In this document: one piece after another, positions 44,022 through 54,277 of the stretch
How the letters are laid out: each line of letters starts with the position of its first letter
Numbering within the stretch: position 1 is the first letter of the stretch
Origin: Streptomyces sp. PH10-H1
Lineage (GTDB): Bacteria > Actinomycetota > Actinomycetes > Streptomycetales > Streptomycetaceae
Assembly (NCBI RefSeq): GCF_030063355.1
Contig: NZ_JASISZ010000003.1
Coordinates: forward strand, 124,001 to 188,000
Direction: 5' to 3'
DNA: 64,000 nt
Program-made: the position numbers and the translations under genes
Notes under the pieces: generated by a model
Databases searched by the model: none
The model's input: the letters and a program-made list of their open reading frames with translations, nothing else
What the model was told of the DNA's origin: nothing

Positions 44022-44603
44022 ATGAGCCAGTCGTACCCACCGCCGCCGCAGGGCGGCAACCCCTACGGCCAGCAGCAGCCGCAGCCGCAGTACGGGCAGC
44101 AGCAGCCGCAGGGTGGCTACCAGCAGCCGGGTGGATTCCCGCAGCAGCCGGGCGGCTTCGGCGGCGGCTACCCGCCGCCCGCACCGCTGCCGCCGGCCCG
44201 CAGCAATGTGGGCCTGGGCATCCTGGCGGGCGTCGTGGTGATGCTTGTCGCGGCGGCGGCGTACGGCGGGATCATCAAGGCGACCGAGCACGAGATCGGC
44301 TACGCGGCTCTCGCCGTCGGCGCGCTCGTCGGCGCGGCGCTCGGCAAGGCCGGCGGCCGCAATCCGGTCCTGCCGGTCATCGGCATCCCGCTCGCCCTGC
44401 TCGGCGTGTACCTGGGCCAGATCTTCGGCATCACGCTGCTGCTCGGCGCCTCTCCCGACGCCCCTGGCATCATGACGATCCTCACCGATCACTTCGACAT
44501 CGTGCAGCAGGCATGGAAGGAATCGCTCGGCGGCATGGACATCCTGTTCTTCGGCATTGCCGGCGTGGAGGGCTTCGTCGTCGCCAAGCGCGTCGCGGGC
44601 TGA
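44022..44603 (+). CDS. Hypothetical membrane protein with Pro/Gln/Gly-rich N-terminus
   Basis: The 193-residue protein has about 60 residues of PYGQQQPQ/GGYQQPGGF low complexity, then four hydrophobic segments (about 63-85, 90-105, 118-140, 175-190). Such proteins are common in Streptomyces and of unknown function. The start ATG 44022 is preceded by GGGGGAC. A strong terminator follows. Confidence 0.75.
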   Translation: MSQSYPPPPQGGNPYGQQQPQPQYGQQQPQGGYQQPGGFPQQPGGFGGGYPPPAPLPPARSNVGLGILAGVVVMLVAAAAYGGIIKATEHEIGYAALAVGALVGAALGKAGGRNPVLPVIGIPLALLGVYLGQIFGITLLLGASPDAPGIMTILTDHFDIVQQAWKESLGGMDILFFGIAGVEGFVVAKRVAG

Positions 44604-44624
44604 CCACAGCTGAGCGAACGTGAA

Positions 44625-44659
44625 GGGGCCCGGACCGCAGCGATGCGGTCCGGGCCCTT
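44625..44659. terminator. Bidirectional terminator between membrane protein gene and guaB3
   Basis: GGGCCCGGACCGCA (44626-44639) pairs perfectly with TGCGGTCCGGGCCC (44644-44657) around a GCGA loop, flanked by AAG and TTC. It lies between two convergent genes and can serve both. Confidence 0.85.
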
Positions 44660-44674
44660 CCGTGTGTCCGGCTG

Positions 44675-45796
44675 TCAGCGCTGGTGCGCCGGGGAGACCG
44701 TCACCTCGACGCGCTGGAACTCCTTCAGGTCCGAGTAGCCCGTGGTGGCCATCGAACGGCGCAGCGCGCCGAAGAAGTTCATCGAGCCGTTCGGCGCGTG
44801 CGACGGGCCGAGCAGGATCTCCTCGGTCGTCCCGGCGGTGCCCAGGTTCATCCGCTTGCCGCGCGGAAGCTCCGGGTTGACCGCCTCCATGCCCCAGTGG
44901 AAACCGCGGCCCGGCGCGTCGGTGGCGCGGGCCAGCGGGGAGCCCATCATCACGGCGTCGGCGCCGCAGGCGACGGCCTTCGGCAGGTCGCCGCTGGAGC
45001 CGAAGCCGCCGTCGGCGATCACATGCACATACCGGCCGCCGGACTCGTCCATGTAGTCGCGGCGGGCGGCCGCGACATCAGCGACGGCCGTGGCCATCGG
45101 GACCTGGATGCCGAGCACGGCGCGCGTGGTGTGCGCCGCGCCGCCGCCGAAGCCGACCAGCACACCGGCGGCGCCGGTCCGCATCAGGTGCAGCGCGGCG
45201 GTGTACGTGGCGCAGCCGCCGACGATGACCGGCACGTCCAACTCGTAGATGAACTGCTTGAGGTTCAGCGGCTCGTGCGAGCCCGAGACATGCTCGGCCG
45301 AGACGGTGGTGCCGCGGATGACGAAGATGTCCACGCCCGCGTCGACGACGGCCTTGGAGAACTGCGCGGTGCGCTGCGGGGAGAGCGCGGCGGCGGTGAC
45401 GACACCGGCGTCACGCACCTCCTTGATGCGCTGCCCGATCAGCTCTTCCCTGATCGGCGCCGCGTAGATCTCCTGGAGGCGGGCGGTCGCGGCCGTCTCG
45501 TCCAGTTCGGCGATCTCGGCGAGCAGTGGCTCCGGGTCGTCGTACCGGGTCCACAGGCCCTCGAGGTTGAGCACGCCCAGGCCGCCCAGGTTTCCGATGC
45601 GGATCGCGGTCTCGGGCGAGACCACGGAGTCCATCGGGGCGGCGAGGAAGGGGAGCTCGAAGCGGTAGGCGTCGATCTGCCAGGCGATCGAGACCTCCTT
45701 CGGGTCCCGGGTGCGGCGGCTGGGGACGACGGCGATGTCGTCGAATGCGTACGCCCTGCGGCCGCGCTTGCCCCGCCCGATCTCGATCTCAGTCAC
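44675..45796 (-). CDS. guaB3: GuaB3 family IMP dehydrogenase-related protein
   Basis: The 373-residue protein has an IMPDH/GMPR-type TIM barrel without CBS domains. FLAAPMDSVVSPE, the GGCATYTAALHLMRTGAAG phosphate region, ADGGFGSSGDLPKA and the KRMNLGTAGTTEE stretch match the actinobacterial GuaB3 group that neighbours guaB. The usual IMPDH catalytic loop Cys context (GxGSxC) is replaced by GFGGGAAHTTR. The precise reaction of GuaB3 is debated. It lies downstream of guaB with a MITE and terminator between. Confidence 0.9.
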   Translation of the reverse strand: MTEIEIGRGKRGRRAYAFDDIAVVPSRRTRDPKEVSIAWQIDAYRFELPFLAAPMDSVVSPETAIRIGNLGGLGVLNLEGLWTRYDDPEPLLAEIAELDETAATARLQEIYAAPIREELIGQRIKEVRDAGVVTAAALSPQRTAQFSKAVVDAGVDIFVIRGTTVSAEHVSGSHEPLNLKQFIYELDVPVIVGGCATYTAALHLMRTGAAGVLVGFGGGAAHTTRAVLGIQVPMATAVADVAAARRDYMDESGGRYVHVIADGGFGSSGDLPKAVACGADAVMMGSPLARATDAPGRGFHWGMEAVNPELPRGKRMNLGTAGTTEEILLGPSHAPNGSMNFFGALRRSMATTGYSDLKEFQRVEVTVSPAHQR

Positions 45797-45844
45797 TGTT
45801 GGCCCTTCTTCGCTGGTCTACCCGCCCAGTATCCCCGAGCGGGT

Positions 45845-46011
45845 CACGACCTGGTGCGCGATAGGCGGTGGATCAGACCGCGGCGTCAGATGCGGTGCAT
45901 CGCCAAGGCAGCGGAGCACCCGCATAGTGGTTCTATTCGGGTGTTTCGCTAACGCTGCGAGGTGCCGTAGCTGGCGTCGCGGGCCCGCCGCCTATCACGC
46001 ACCAGGTCGTG
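45845..46011. mobile_element. MITE copy 2 (167 bp) with different terminal repeats
   Basis: The ends are a 24-bp inverted repeat with one mismatch (45845-45868 and 45988-46011; CACGACCTGGTGCGCGATAG at the left). The interior (about 45890-45970) is clearly related to MITE copies 1 and 3: GATGCGGTGCATCGCCAAG, GAGCACCCGCATAG and TTCTATTCGGGTGTTTCG. It lies between guaB3 and the guaB terminator. No coding capacity. Confidence 0.78.
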
Positions 46012-46012
46012 G

Positions 46013-46050
46013 GCCGGAGCCCGCAGACCCATCGGTCTGCGGGCTCCGGC
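46013..46050. terminator. Strong terminator after guaB
   Basis: GCCGGAGCCCGCAGACC (46013-46029) pairs perfectly over 17 bp with GGTCTGCGGGCTCCGGC (46034-46050) around a CATC loop, 18 bases past the guaB stop. Confidence 0.85.
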
Positions 46051-46067
46051 AGAGGTCCTGTCACCGG

Positions 46068-47804
<1,737 letters not shown>

Positions 47805-47820
<16 letters not shown>

Positions 47821-48449
47821 CGGGGATCGCCGCCGGCCGAGGCCTCGGCCGACTCCTCCGCGATGGCGCGGAGCCGGCTGAGGGCGCGGTGCTGGGCGAC
47901 CCGTACGGCGCCGGGGGACATCCCCAGCACCTGGCCGGTCTCCTCGGCGGTGAGGCCGACCGCCACCCGGAGCAGGACAAGCTCGCGCTGGTGCTCGGGA
48001 AGGTTGGCGAGCAGCTTCTTGGCCCAGGCCGCATCGCTGCTGAGCAGCGCGCGTTCCTCGGGGCCGAGGGAGTCGTCCGGCTTCTCCGGCATCTCGTCGG
48101 ACGGCACGGCGGTGCTGCCGGGGCCGCGCATGGCGGCCCGTTGCAGATCGGCGACCTTGTGGGCGGCGATGGCGAAGATGAACGCCTCGAAGGGCCGCCC
48201 CTGGTCGCGATAGCGCGGCAGCGCGCACAGTACGGCGAGGCAGACCTCCTGAGCGAGGTCGTCCACGAAGTGACGAGCATCACCGGGCAGCCGGGACAGC
48301 CGGCCGCGGCAGTAGCGCTCGGCCAACGGGTGTACCAGGGCCAGCAGGTCATGGGTCGCCTGCTCGTCACCATCGACCGCACGGCGGACGAGGGCGCCGA
48401 AGGCTGCGTTGTCGCCGTTGGCCTCGTCTCGCATCGGTCCATGGTGCAT
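47805..48449 (-). CDS. shbA: RNA polymerase sigma factor, ECF-like (ShbA/SigD type)
   Basis: The 214-residue protein has region 2 ([20 protein letters not shown], then [12 protein letters not shown] and [17 protein letters not shown]) and region 4 ([44 protein letters not shown]). The pattern and the position next to guaB match mycobacterial SigD and Streptomyces ShbA, which directs transcription of the principal sigma gene hrdB; the symbol is assigned on that basis. Possible starts are 48449, 48434 or upstream 48572; the first is used as it begins just before the conserved [12 protein letters not shown]. No anti-sigma gene is adjacent. The tandem repeat begins at its stop. Confidence 0.8.
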
Positions 48450-48658
48450 GGCCGCAGGACTTTCTGCCGCATCGCGTGAGTCCTTGTGCACCGAAGCGTT
48501 ATGAGCGGGGGCACCGGCCGCCTTCACCGCGTCCCCCCGCTGCCCCGCCCGCCGATCCCCGAGGAAGTCCATACGTCAAGCATGCGTCCTCGCTCGGGAA
48601 ACCGGTACGAGCGGGGCGACTCCACCCGTCAGCCCGCAGCTCACGGCCCGGTGACCCA

Positions 48659-48818
48659 GGCCGCGTCCGGCCGATCATGAACGGCCTTTTCGCCGCCTGA
48701 CACGGCACCCCGCGGCGTCGCCGAAACGCCCGAATAGAACCACTGTGCACGCGCTTCGGCGTCTTGCAATGCACCGCGTCGGACGCCGCCTTGACTGCCT
48801 GATCGGCCGGACACGGCC
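48659..48818. mobile_element. MITE copy 3 (about 160 bp), abutting the bldM stop codon
   Basis: A 20-bp inverted repeat with one mismatch (48658-48677 and 48800-48819; AGGCCGCGTCCGGCCGATCA and near-complement) bounds an interior that is the reverse-orientation counterpart of copies 1 and 2 (CGAATAGAACCACTGTGCACG). The right end touches the TA of the bldM TAG stop (48818-48820 on the minus strand). The remaining part of the gap 48450-48658 shows no gene. Confidence 0.82.
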
Positions 48819-49429
48819 TAGCGGACCAGACCCCAGCGGAACCCGAGCGCCACGGCGTGGGCCCGGTCGGATGCGCCGAGTTTCTTGAACAGCCGCCGGG
48901 CGTGGGTCTTGACGGTGTCCTCGGAGAGGAACAGCTCGCGGCCGATCTCGGCGTTGGACCGTCCGTGGCTCATGCCTTCGAGCACCTGGATCTCCCGCGC
49001 GGTCAGCGTCGGCGCGGCGCCCATCTCGGCGGAGCGCAGCCGCCGCGGCGCCAGCCGCCAGGTCGGGTCGGCGAGCGCCTGGGTGACGGTGGCCCGCAGT
49101 TCGGCGCGCGAGGCGTCCTTGTGCAGATAGCCCCGGGCACCGGCCGCGACGGCGAGCGCCACGCCGTCCAGGTCCTCGGCGACGGTGAGCATGATGATGC
49201 GGGCACCGGGGTCCGCGGAGAGCAGCCGGCGCACGGTCTCGACACCGCCGAGGCCGGGCATCCGGACGTCCATGAGAATGAGGTCCGAGCGATCGGCGCC
49301 CCACCGGCGGAGGACTTCCTCGCCGTTGGCCGCGGTAGTTACGCGCTCGACACCGGGCACGGTTGCCACCGCGCGCCGCAGGGCCTCTCGGGCAAGCGGG
49401 GAGTCGTCACAGACGAGGACGGAAGTCAT
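48818..49429 (-). CDS. bldM: Developmental response regulator BldM
   Basis: The 203-residue protein has a receiver domain with D54 (LILMDVRMPG) and a LuxR-type helix-turn-helix (LTAREIQVLEGMSHGRSNAEIG, EDTVKTHARRLFKKLG). Length, D54 and sequence match BldM, an atypical regulator needed for aerial mycelium formation and, with WhiI, for sporulation genes. ATG 49429 has GGAGGGC upstream. It is divergent from whiD. A sigma-BldN-type promoter is visible upstream. The stop codon is the insertion point of MITE copy 3. Confidence 0.95.
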   Translation of the reverse strand: MTSVLVCDDSPLAREALRRAVATVPGVERVTTAANGEEVLRRWGADRSDLILMDVRMPGLGGVETVRRLLSADPGARIIMLTVAEDLDGVALAVAAGARGYLHKDASRAELRATVTQALADPTWRLAPRRLRSAEMGAAPTLTAREIQVLEGMSHGRSNAEIGRELFLSEDTVKTHARRLFKKLGASDRAHAVALGFRWGLVR

Positions 49430-49551
49430 GACCGCCCTCCGCAGCTGAACCGCGTCACGTTGAGCCTCCAGGCTGTACGAAACTTCACCGTTGGGGCTGA
49501 CGGCGTCGGGCACTTGCCCGAATCGTTCGTCCGCCAACCACTTCCGCACTC

Positions 49552-49579
49552 TCAACGACCCTCACTCGAAAGAGTTACG
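49552..49579 (-). promoter_or_regulatory. Putative sigma-BldN promoter of bldM (P1)
   Basis: On the minus strand CGTAAC (-35, complement of 49574-49579) is followed after exactly 16 bases by CGTTGA (-10, complement of 49552-49557), the arrangement known for sigma-BldN targets including bldM P1. It would give a 5' leader of roughly 115 bases. Confidence 0.75.
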
Positions 49580-49800
49580 GAGTTTGGCTGCCGTAGCCAG
49601 CACTCTACGTGAGTGAGCAGATACGGAGCAGCCACATCGCAGGTCGACAGGGTGCACTGACACGCCCCCGGAAGCACTTCGCGCGCCCACCTGCCGGACA
49701 CGCATCCCGCCGAACGGGTCCCATGTCGGAGTTTGCACTATTTGGATGCTCTTTGGCGCGCTACACGGTATTCACGGCTAAATTTGTGATGAGTCATATT

Positions 49801-49825
49801 TACATCTACTTCGACAGTAGATGTA
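49801..49825. promoter_or_regulatory. 9-bp inverted repeat upstream of whiD
   Basis: TACATCTAC (49801-49809) and GTAGATGTA (49817-49825) are perfectly complementary around a 7-base spacer, 48 bases before the whiD start, in locally AT-rich sequence. It could be an operator for a dimeric regulator or an RNA hairpin in the whiD leader. The rest of the bldM-whiD gap (49430-49800) holds the bldM promoter and no gene. Confidence 0.6.
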
Positions 49826-49873
49826 CGGTCGACAGCACCTGGCTCCTCAACACACCCTTCGAGGGGATGAGCA

Positions 49874-50179
49874 ATGGCAGACTTCTCCCGCCTTCCGGGC
49901 CCGAACGCGGATCTCTGGGACTGGCAGCTCGTCGCGGCTTGCCGCGGCGTCGACAGCTCCCTGTTCTTCCACCCAGAAGGTGAGCGCGGCGCCGCCAGGA
50001 GTGCTCGTGAGGCCTCTGCGAAAGAGGTCTGCATGCGCTGCCCGGTACGCGCGGAGTGCGCTACGCACGCATTGGCTGTCCGGGAGCCCTACGGAGTGTG
50101 GGGCGGGCTGACGGAGGACGAGCGCGAAGAAATGATGGGCCGCTCGCGGCATCGGCTGCTCACCATGCAGCCCAACTGA
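49874..50179 (+). CDS. whiD: WhiB-like iron-sulfur regulator WhiD
   Basis: The 101-residue Wbl protein has four [4Fe-4S] ligands C23, C53, C56 and C62, followed by the GVWGG turn (74-78) and a basic C-terminal segment that contacts DNA. The sequence and linkage to bldM match WhiD, required for spore maturation; the mycobacterial counterpart is WhiB3. In Streptomyces it partners region 4 of the principal sigma factor. The start ATG 49874 has GAGGGG upstream. Confidence 0.95.
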   Translation: MADFSRLPGPNADLWDWQLVAACRGVDSSLFFHPEGERGAARSAREASAKEVCMRCPVRAECATHALAVREPYGVWGGLTEDEREEMMGRSRHRLLTMQPN

Positions 50180-50287
50180 AGAATCGTTTCTCTCCCGGTC
50201 TCCGGGTCTCTCCTGCGTCGGACGTACGCCCGCGCCGGGGGCCGTCCGGCCCGGTCTGCAACGGGCGCCGGACGGGGCTGAGAGCCG

Positions 50288-50345
50288 CCCTGGGCTCCGG
50301 GGGCTGTGGACCCCGGGGCCCAGGGCTCGTTACGACCCTGGGGCG
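50288..50345. terminator. Putative terminator between whiD and the LysR gene
   Basis: CCCTGGG (50288-50294) pairs with CCCAGGG (50339-50345), with a further GC-rich inner stem. It lies in the 305-bp gap (50180-50484) between two convergent genes. The gap also holds a dispersed CGCCCGGCGATTGAGG-type repeat near 50444 and no gene. Confidence 0.5.
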
Positions 50346-50484
50346 TCCGGCCATGCGGCCGTGGCGTCGTCGGGCCGGTCCGGCCCCGGGCTTGCGGTGA
50401 CCGCATTGATCCGGCGGGCCAGGGACCGGCTGGATTCAGCCCGCCCGGCGATTGAGGACAGCGCGGCCGAAGGGCGCGCAACGC

Positions 50485-51390
50485 CTAACGTCGGCCCGCC
50501 TGCGCCAGCCGTCCGAGCATCATGGCCACGGCCGGCACCTGAGCCAGGTCGGGCAGCGTGAGGGCCACCACTTCACGCTGCACGGCCGGGAGCACCTCCA
50601 GCACCGCGACCCCCTTGGGGCGTACGGCCTCCAGCGCCAGCTCGGGCAGCACCGCCACGCCGAGACCGGCCGCGACCAGACCCACCACCGCCGGATAGTC
50701 GTCCGTCGCGAAATCGATGCGCGGGGTGAACCCCGACCGCTCGCACACCTCCACCAGATGGCGGCGGCAGCGCGGGCAGCCCGCGATCCACTCCTCCTCC
50801 GCCAGCTCCTCGATCCGCACCGGCCGGTCCCCGGCCGCGAGCCGGTGCCCGTCCGGGACCAGGCCGACCAGCCGGTCGGTCAGCAATGGCCGTACGACGA
50901 GGTCGTCCCACTGCTCCTCCGACGGAGTCGGCAGGTCCACGTACCGGAACGCCAGCGTGATGTCGCAGTCGCCCGCGCGCAGCATCTCCACCGACTTCGG
51001 CGGTTCCGCCTCGACCAGCGAGACCTTCGTGCCGGGGTGCGCCGCGCGCATCCCGGCGACCGCGTTCGGCACCAGCGTCGAGCTGCCCGACGGGAACGAC
51101 GTGAGCCGCACCCGCCCGGCCCGCAGCCCCGCGATGGCCGCGACCTCCTCCTCGGCGGCTGTCAGCCCCGCCAGGATCCCGGCCGCATGCCTGACGAGCG
51201 CCTCGCCCGCCTCCGTCAGCCGCATCTCACGACCGGTACGGATGAGCAGCGTGGTGCCGGCGGTCAGCTCCAGCGCCTTCATCTGCTGGCTGACGGCCGG
51301 CTGGGTACAGCCCAGCTCGCGGGCGGCGGCGGAGAACGAACCGGTCCTCGCCACCGCGCGGAGCACCCTGAGATGACGTGCCTCGATCAT
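50485..51390 (-). CDS. LysR family transcriptional regulator
   Basis: The 301-residue protein has an N-terminal winged helix-turn-helix (MIEARHLRVLRAVARTGSFS, AARELGCTQPAVSQQMKALE) and a LysR substrate-binding domain (about 95-295). It is divergent from a class V aminotransferase gene with an 84-bp shared promoter region, the typical arrangement for a LysR regulator and its target. The effector is unknown. Confidence 0.92.
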   Translation of the reverse strand: MIEARHLRVLRAVARTGSFSAAARELGCTQPAVSQQMKALELTAGTTLLIRTGREMRLTEAGEALVRHAAGILAGLTAAEEEVAAIAGLRAGRVRLTSFPSGSSTLVPNAVAGMRAAHPGTKVSLVEAEPPKSVEMLRAGDCDITLAFRYVDLPTPSEEQWDDLVVRPLLTDRLVGLVPDGHRLAAGDRPVRIEELAEEEWIAGCPRCRRHLVEVCERSGFTPRIDFATDDYPAVVGLVAAGLGVAVLPELALEAVRPKGVAVLEVLPAVQREVVALTLPDLAQVPAVAMMLGRLAQAGRR

Positions 51391-51474
51391 CCTTAAACCA
51401 TAAGCGATGCTTGGAGGTACCTCGAAGATATTGGCAATGGACTTTGAGGCCGCGGGACGGCAGGCTCAAGAGGC

Positions 51475-52632
51475 ATGGACTCCCTACTGAGCGCGCCGGA
51501 CGCGCCGGACGCGCACGACCCGCAGAGTGCACAGGGTGCGCAGAGCGCACCGAGCCTGGGGGGCGACGCGTTCTCCGCGATCGCACCGGGCACGACCTAC
51601 CTCAATACCGCCTCCGTGGGACTGCCACCCACCCGAACGGCCGAAGCCCTGCGGCTGGCCATCGACGACTGGGCCGCCGGACGGCCCTCCTTCCCGCGGT
51701 ACGAAGCCGCCGTCGGCGCCGCCCGCGCGTCCTTCGCCCGGCTGCTGGCCACCTCCGTCGAACGGGTCGCCATCGGCTCGACCGTCTCCGGCATCGTCGG
51801 AAAGATCGCCGTACAGCTGCCGCCGGGCTCGGAAGTGCTCGTCGCCGACGGCGACTTCAGCTCCCTCGTCAACCCGTTCGCCGCCCGTAAGGACCTGGCC
51901 CTCCGCATCGCCCCGCTGGCGGAACTGGCCGGTGCCGTCCGGCCCGGCACCGCGCTCGTCGCCGTCAGCGCCGCCCAATCGGCCGACGGACGCCTCGCCG
52001 ACCTCCCCGCGATCCGCGCCGCGGCCGCCGCGCACGGCGCCCGCACCCTCATCGACGCCAGCCAGGCCGCCGGATGGCTGCCGCTGTGTGCCGACGACTT
52101 CGACTACCTCGTGTGCGGCGCCTTCAAGTGGCTCCTCGGGCCGCACGGCGTCTCCTTCCTCACCGTCCGCCCCGGCGCCGAGGACGGGCTCTCCCCCGCC
52201 TTCGCCGGCGGGTACGCCGGCGAGGATCCCTGGGGCGAGTGCTACGGCCCCATCACCGACCTCGCCGCCTCCGCCCGGCAGTTCGACACCTCCCCCGCCT
52301 TCCTCGACTTCGTCGCCACCGCCGAGTCGCTCGCGCTCATCGAAGAACTGGGCGTCGACGCCATCCACGCCCACGACGTGGCTCTCGCCGCCAGGTTCCG
52401 GGCGGGGGTTTCGGCACTGGGCCACACGCCGATTCCGGCTCGGCCGGGCGGAGGCGGGGCCGACGGCTCGGCCATCGTTGCAGTGCCGGCGCTGCCGGGG
52501 GTCGCTGCGGACCGGCTTGCGGGGGCGGGGATCCAGGTCTCCGCGCGGGCGGGGAACCTGCGGTTCTCCTTCCATGTGTACAACTCGTCGGCTGATGTCG
52601 ACCGGGCGCTGGACGTGCTCGGCGGGATGTGA
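51475..52632 (+). CDS. Class V aminotransferase (PLP-dependent)
   Basis: The 385-residue fold-type I PLP enzyme has a phosphate/cofactor region (VERVAIGSTVSGIVG), ARTLIDASQAAGWLPL with the PLP-contacting Asp, and the Schiff-base Lys in YLVCGAFKWLLGPHG. The family includes cysteine desulfurases and isopenicillin-N-epimerase-like proteins, so the substrate cannot be predicted. ATG 51475 has AAGAGG upstream. It is probably controlled by the divergent LysR gene. Confidence 0.88.
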   Translation: MDSLLSAPDAPDAHDPQSAQGAQSAPSLGGDAFSAIAPGTTYLNTASVGLPPTRTAEALRLAIDDWAAGRPSFPRYEAAVGAARASFARLLATSVERVAIGSTVSGIVGKIAVQLPPGSEVLVADGDFSSLVNPFAARKDLALRIAPLAELAGAVRPGTALVAVSAAQSADGRLADLPAIRAAAAAHGARTLIDASQAAGWLPLCADDFDYLVCGAFKWLLGPHGVSFLTVRPGAEDGLSPAFAGGYAGEDPWGECYGPITDLAASARQFDTSPAFLDFVATAESLALIEELGVDAIHAHDVALAARFRAGVSALGHTPIPARPGGGGADGSAIVAVPALPGVAADRLAGAGIQVSARAGNLRFSFHVYNSSADVDRALDVLGGM

Positions 52633-52766
52633 CGGTTCGCCTGCGGCGGGCTTGTGGGGGGGTCCGGCTCGGCTCTCCGCGTGCGGACGGCGGGTGCCGA
52701 CTTGCTTCCGCCCCTGAGCCATCGGATCCCGGCCCCAAAGCCCGTCGCAGACGTAAGGTGCATTAC

Positions 52767-53423
52767 ATGTCGCGACTCCTGTCAGTGAACCTTGCCCGAC
52801 CGCTTGAGGTCGACTATTCCGATCCCGGGGTCACCGGGATCGACAAGCGTCCCGTCGAGGGCCCGGTGAGCGTGTCCGCGCCCGGTCCGCAGGGTGTGGC
52901 GGGCAGCGGGCTGGCGGGGGACGACGTCTTCGACCGGCGTTTTCACGGCGGGGACGACCAGGCGGTGTACGCCTACGCCCGGGAGGACCTCGATGGGTGG
53001 GAGACGGAGTTGGGCCGGGCGTTGCCGAACGGTGTGTTCGGGGAGAACCTCACGACGGTCGGCGTGGAGGTGAACGCCGCTCTGATCGGGGAGCGCTGGC
53101 GGGTCGGTGAGGTCGTGCTGGAGGTGACCTCGCCCCGGATCCCGTGCCGGACCTTCGCGGAGTGGCTGGACGAGAAGAGCTGGGTGAAGCGCTTCACGCG
53201 GGCCGCGCGGCCGGGTCCGTTCCTGCGGGTCGTCGAGCCGGGGTCGGTCCGGGCGGGCGACCCGGTCACCGTGCTGTCGCGGCCCGGGCACGAGGTGACC
53301 GTCGAGTTCCTGTTCCGGGCGATGACGACGGAGTCGGAACTGCTGCCGCGGACGCTGGTGGCGATCGATCTGATCAACGCGTCGTACGCGGAGTCGATCC
53401 GCAAGCGGCTCGCGGGTAACTAA
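52767..53423 (+). CDS. MOSC domain-containing protein
   Basis: The 218-residue protein has the MOSC fold with GDDVFDRRFHGGDDQAVYAY, GVFGENLTT and the conserved sulfur-carrier Cys127 in SPRIPCRTF. MOSC proteins act in molybdenum-cofactor sulfuration or N-hydroxylated-compound reduction. ATG 52767 has AAGGTG upstream. It lies 135 bases downstream of the aminotransferase gene and ten bases upstream of the SDR gene. Confidence 0.9.
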   Translation: MSRLLSVNLARPLEVDYSDPGVTGIDKRPVEGPVSVSAPGPQGVAGSGLAGDDVFDRRFHGGDDQAVYAYAREDLDGWETELGRALPNGVFGENLTTVGVEVNAALIGERWRVGEVVLEVTSPRIPCRTFAEWLDEKSWVKRFTRAARPGPFLRVVEPGSVRAGDPVTVLSRPGHEVTVEFLFRAMTTESELLPRTLVAIDLINASYAESIRKRLAGN

Positions 53424-53433
53424 TCTTCACGGC

Positions 53434-54216
53434 ATGACGACTTCACTGATCACCGGAGCGACGGCAGGGATCGGCGCGGCCTTCGCGCGCCGGCTCGCGA
53501 GCGACGGGCACGCGCTCGTACTCGTCGCGCGCGACGAGAAGCGGCTGACGGAGTACGCGTCCGAGCTGCGCCAGAGGTACGAGGTACGGGTGGAGGTGCT
53601 GGCCGCGGATCTGACGGACGAGGACGGCATCGCGTCGGTCGAGGCCCGGCTCGTGGATCGTGCGCGGCCGGTCGATGTGCTGGTCAACAATGCCGGGTTC
53701 GGCAACCGCGGCACCTTTCTCGAGGCTCCGATGGCCGACGAGCTGGCCATGCTGAAGCTGCACTGCGAGGCGGTGCTGCGGCTGACGGGCGCGGCGGCGG
53801 GGCCGATGCGGGAGCGGGGCCAGGGCTTCGTGATCAATGTGGCCTCGGTGGCGGCCTTCATGCCGCGCGGCACGTACTCGGCCAGCAAGTCGTGGGTGGT
53901 GCGCTTCACGGAGGGGGTCGCGGCCGAACTGACCGGTAGCGGGGTGCGTTTCATGGCCCTGTGCCCGGGGTTCGTGCGGACCGAGTTCCACCAGCGGGCC
54001 GGGATGAACGCGGGCAATGTGCCGGACTGGGCCTGGCTGGACGCCGACAAGGTGGTCGCCGCCGCCATCCGGGACCTGGCGGTGGGGAAGACGGTCAGCG
54101 TGCCCGACATCCGCTACAAGACGGCGGTCGCGCTGGCGCGGCATCTGCCCAGCCGGTTCTTCAGCGGCGTCTCGACGAAGGCCGGCCGCCGCTACGACCC
54201 GAAGGCAAACCGCTAA
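53434..54216 (+). CDS. SDR family NAD(P)-dependent oxidoreductase
   Basis: The 260-residue short-chain dehydrogenase has the cofactor motif TGATAGIGAAFARRLA, NNAGFGNRG and the catalytic Tyr-x3-Lys in TYSASKSWVV, with the active-site Ser in NVASVAAFMPRG. It is ten bases downstream of the MOSC gene, likely co-transcribed. The substrate is unknown. Confidence 0.92.
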   Translation: MTTSLITGATAGIGAAFARRLASDGHALVLVARDEKRLTEYASELRQRYEVRVEVLAADLTDEDGIASVEARLVDRARPVDVLVNNAGFGNRGTFLEAPMADELAMLKLHCEAVLRLTGAAAGPMRERGQGFVINVASVAAFMPRGTYSASKSWVVRFTEGVAAELTGSGVRFMALCPGFVRTEFHQRAGMNAGNVPDWAWLDADKVVAAAIRDLAVGKTVSVPDIRYKTAVALARHLPSRFFSGVSTKAGRRYDPKANR

Positions 54217-54277
54217 GTCTACTAAACTGTGTCATGTAGCTCAGATCGGTCATTCGGATCGCTCGCCGGGAGTCACC

